DNA from: Paenibacillus chitinolyticus NBRC 15660
GTDB lineage: Bacteria; Bacillota; Bacilli; Paenibacillales; NBRC-103111
NCBI RefSeq assembly: GCF_000739915.1
Contig: NZ_BBJT01000004.1
Coordinates: 62,001-126,000, forward strand
Length of the DNA stretch: 64,000 nucleotides
Direction: 5' to 3'
The notes beneath the pieces are model-generated. The model ran no database searches. It was not told the origin of the DNA and worked only from the letters and a program-made list of their open reading frames with translations. Positions 63,526 to 64,000 of this stretch are shown here, piece after piece; within the stretch, counting starts at the first letter, position 1; each line of letters opens with the position of its first letter. A program made the position numbers and the translations under genes.

Positions 63526-64000
63526 TTTCCTGATTCCAGTTAAGCAGCTCTTTGTTCTGGATATTCAATTTATCTACTCTTTCGCTCATCTTCTTGCTCA
63601 ATTCCGTGTTCTGCTCAATTAGATTCTGATAATCATCCAATCGTTTGAATATCATTTCATACACCTTTTCGACTTCACTCTTATCAAAATGTATTTCAAG
63701 CTTTCTAACATATACGTTGTCGGCAAGCTTGGTAAACAGGTCTAATTTTGTCGAAAATTCAGAAGGCATTTCAGAAACAATCGTTGAAAAGTGAACAACT
63801 ACATGTAGATATAGGAATTTGGCAATTGTGCTGTCATCCTCAATTTTCCCTTGGTGCTTCTCATACTCTTCTAAGAAATTCGCCAATTGCTCAATCATCG
63901 TTTCGATTCGAGATGGACGGAACTTTTCATAAACCTCTGTATAAGCCCCATCATCAAATACAACCTTTTTCAAATTGTCGTATTGCTCATCCTGGACAGT
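63518..64000 (-). CDS. Phage protein, 5' end outside window
   Basis: The frame is open to the right edge (161 codons seen) and begins before it: the residues just upstream of KKVVFDDGAYTEVY continue TVQDEQYDNL. A TTG at 63973 could start it but there is no ribosome binding site. The part seen is acidic and helical (RIETMIEQLANFLEEYEKHQ; LDKRxDDYQNLIEQNTEL-like C-terminus). Position just before the gp10-like gene suggests a tail-assembly protein. Function unknown. Confidence 0.65.
   Translation of the reverse strand, partial: TVQDEQYDNLKKVVFDDGAYTEVYEKFRPSRIETMIEQLANFLEEYEKHQGKIEDDSTIAKFLYLHVVVHFSTIVSEMPSEFSTKLDLFTKLADNVYVRKLEIHFDKSEVEKVYEMIFKRLDDYQNLIEQNTELSKKMSERVDKLNIQNKELLNWNQENA

Overview
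The window looks like about 45.4 kb of a moderately GC-rich Firmicute chromosome, most likely Paenibacillus or a close relative, followed by the first about 18.5 kb of an AT-rich prophage that runs off the right edge. The genus call rests on the mix of genes: a SufCDSUB operon with SufU, MtnK-MtnA, UppP, Spo0E-like and YunC/YunD proteins, HD-GYP proteins, a secreted GH18 chitinase, and an XRE/TPR regulator of a Paenibacillus type with a tiny secreted-peptide gene. No rRNA, tRNA or CRISPR array was seen.

Layout of the chromosome part: a truncated HD-GYP gene, uppP and yunD (minus strand); a fused MoaD-MoaE protein and a ThiF/MoeB-type E1 enzyme (plus); a second HD-GYP protein and a small membrane protein; a lipoprotein gene interrupted by an in-frame stop; the sufCDSUB operon (minus) with a PerR/Fur-like box over its promoter; a DUF1802 protein and Dps; mtnKA (plus); a TetR regulator divergent from a frameshifted DHA2-type drug exporter; an aldo/keto reductase divergent from an HxlR regulator; a SnoaL-like protein followed by a perfect 7-bp tandem repeat; oxidoreductases; then a 9-kb minus-strand carbohydrate cluster. 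That cluster holds a PRD regulator, Ula-type EIIA, EIIB and EIIC, a phosphotriesterase-family lactonase candidate, a creatininase-family protein, a SIS protein, and its own HPr and EI. Next come an SDR, an inositol-phosphatase-like protein, a GNAT, a DinB protein, a second aldo/keto reductase, several very small membrane proteins and a chitinase with a perfect cre site behind its promoter.

At 43.4-45.1 kb lies the item I find most interesting: an XRE/TPR regulator overlapping (ATGA) a 45-residue secreted-peptide gene that ends in a Gly/His-rich tail, with its own promoter and terminator. This is the layout of RRNPP peptide quorum sensing and resembles the AloR-AloP family reported in Paenibacillus polymyxa. 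A Spo0E-type phosphatase gene lies just downstream.

Next to it is the 3' end of a yunC (DUF1805) gene, cut exactly where the prophage begins, so the phage appears to have integrated into yunC. The prophage (45.5-64.0 kb, minus strand) carries an integrase, an excisionase-like protein, an antirepressor, a RecU-like resolvase, an M15 endolysin, a holin with a TTG start and a hidden ribosome binding site, XkdX, receptor-binding and baseplate proteins, Tal and Dit-type proteins, and a 1860-residue tape measure protein, which suggests a long-tailed siphovirus. Its repressor, head and packaging genes and other att site lie outside the window.
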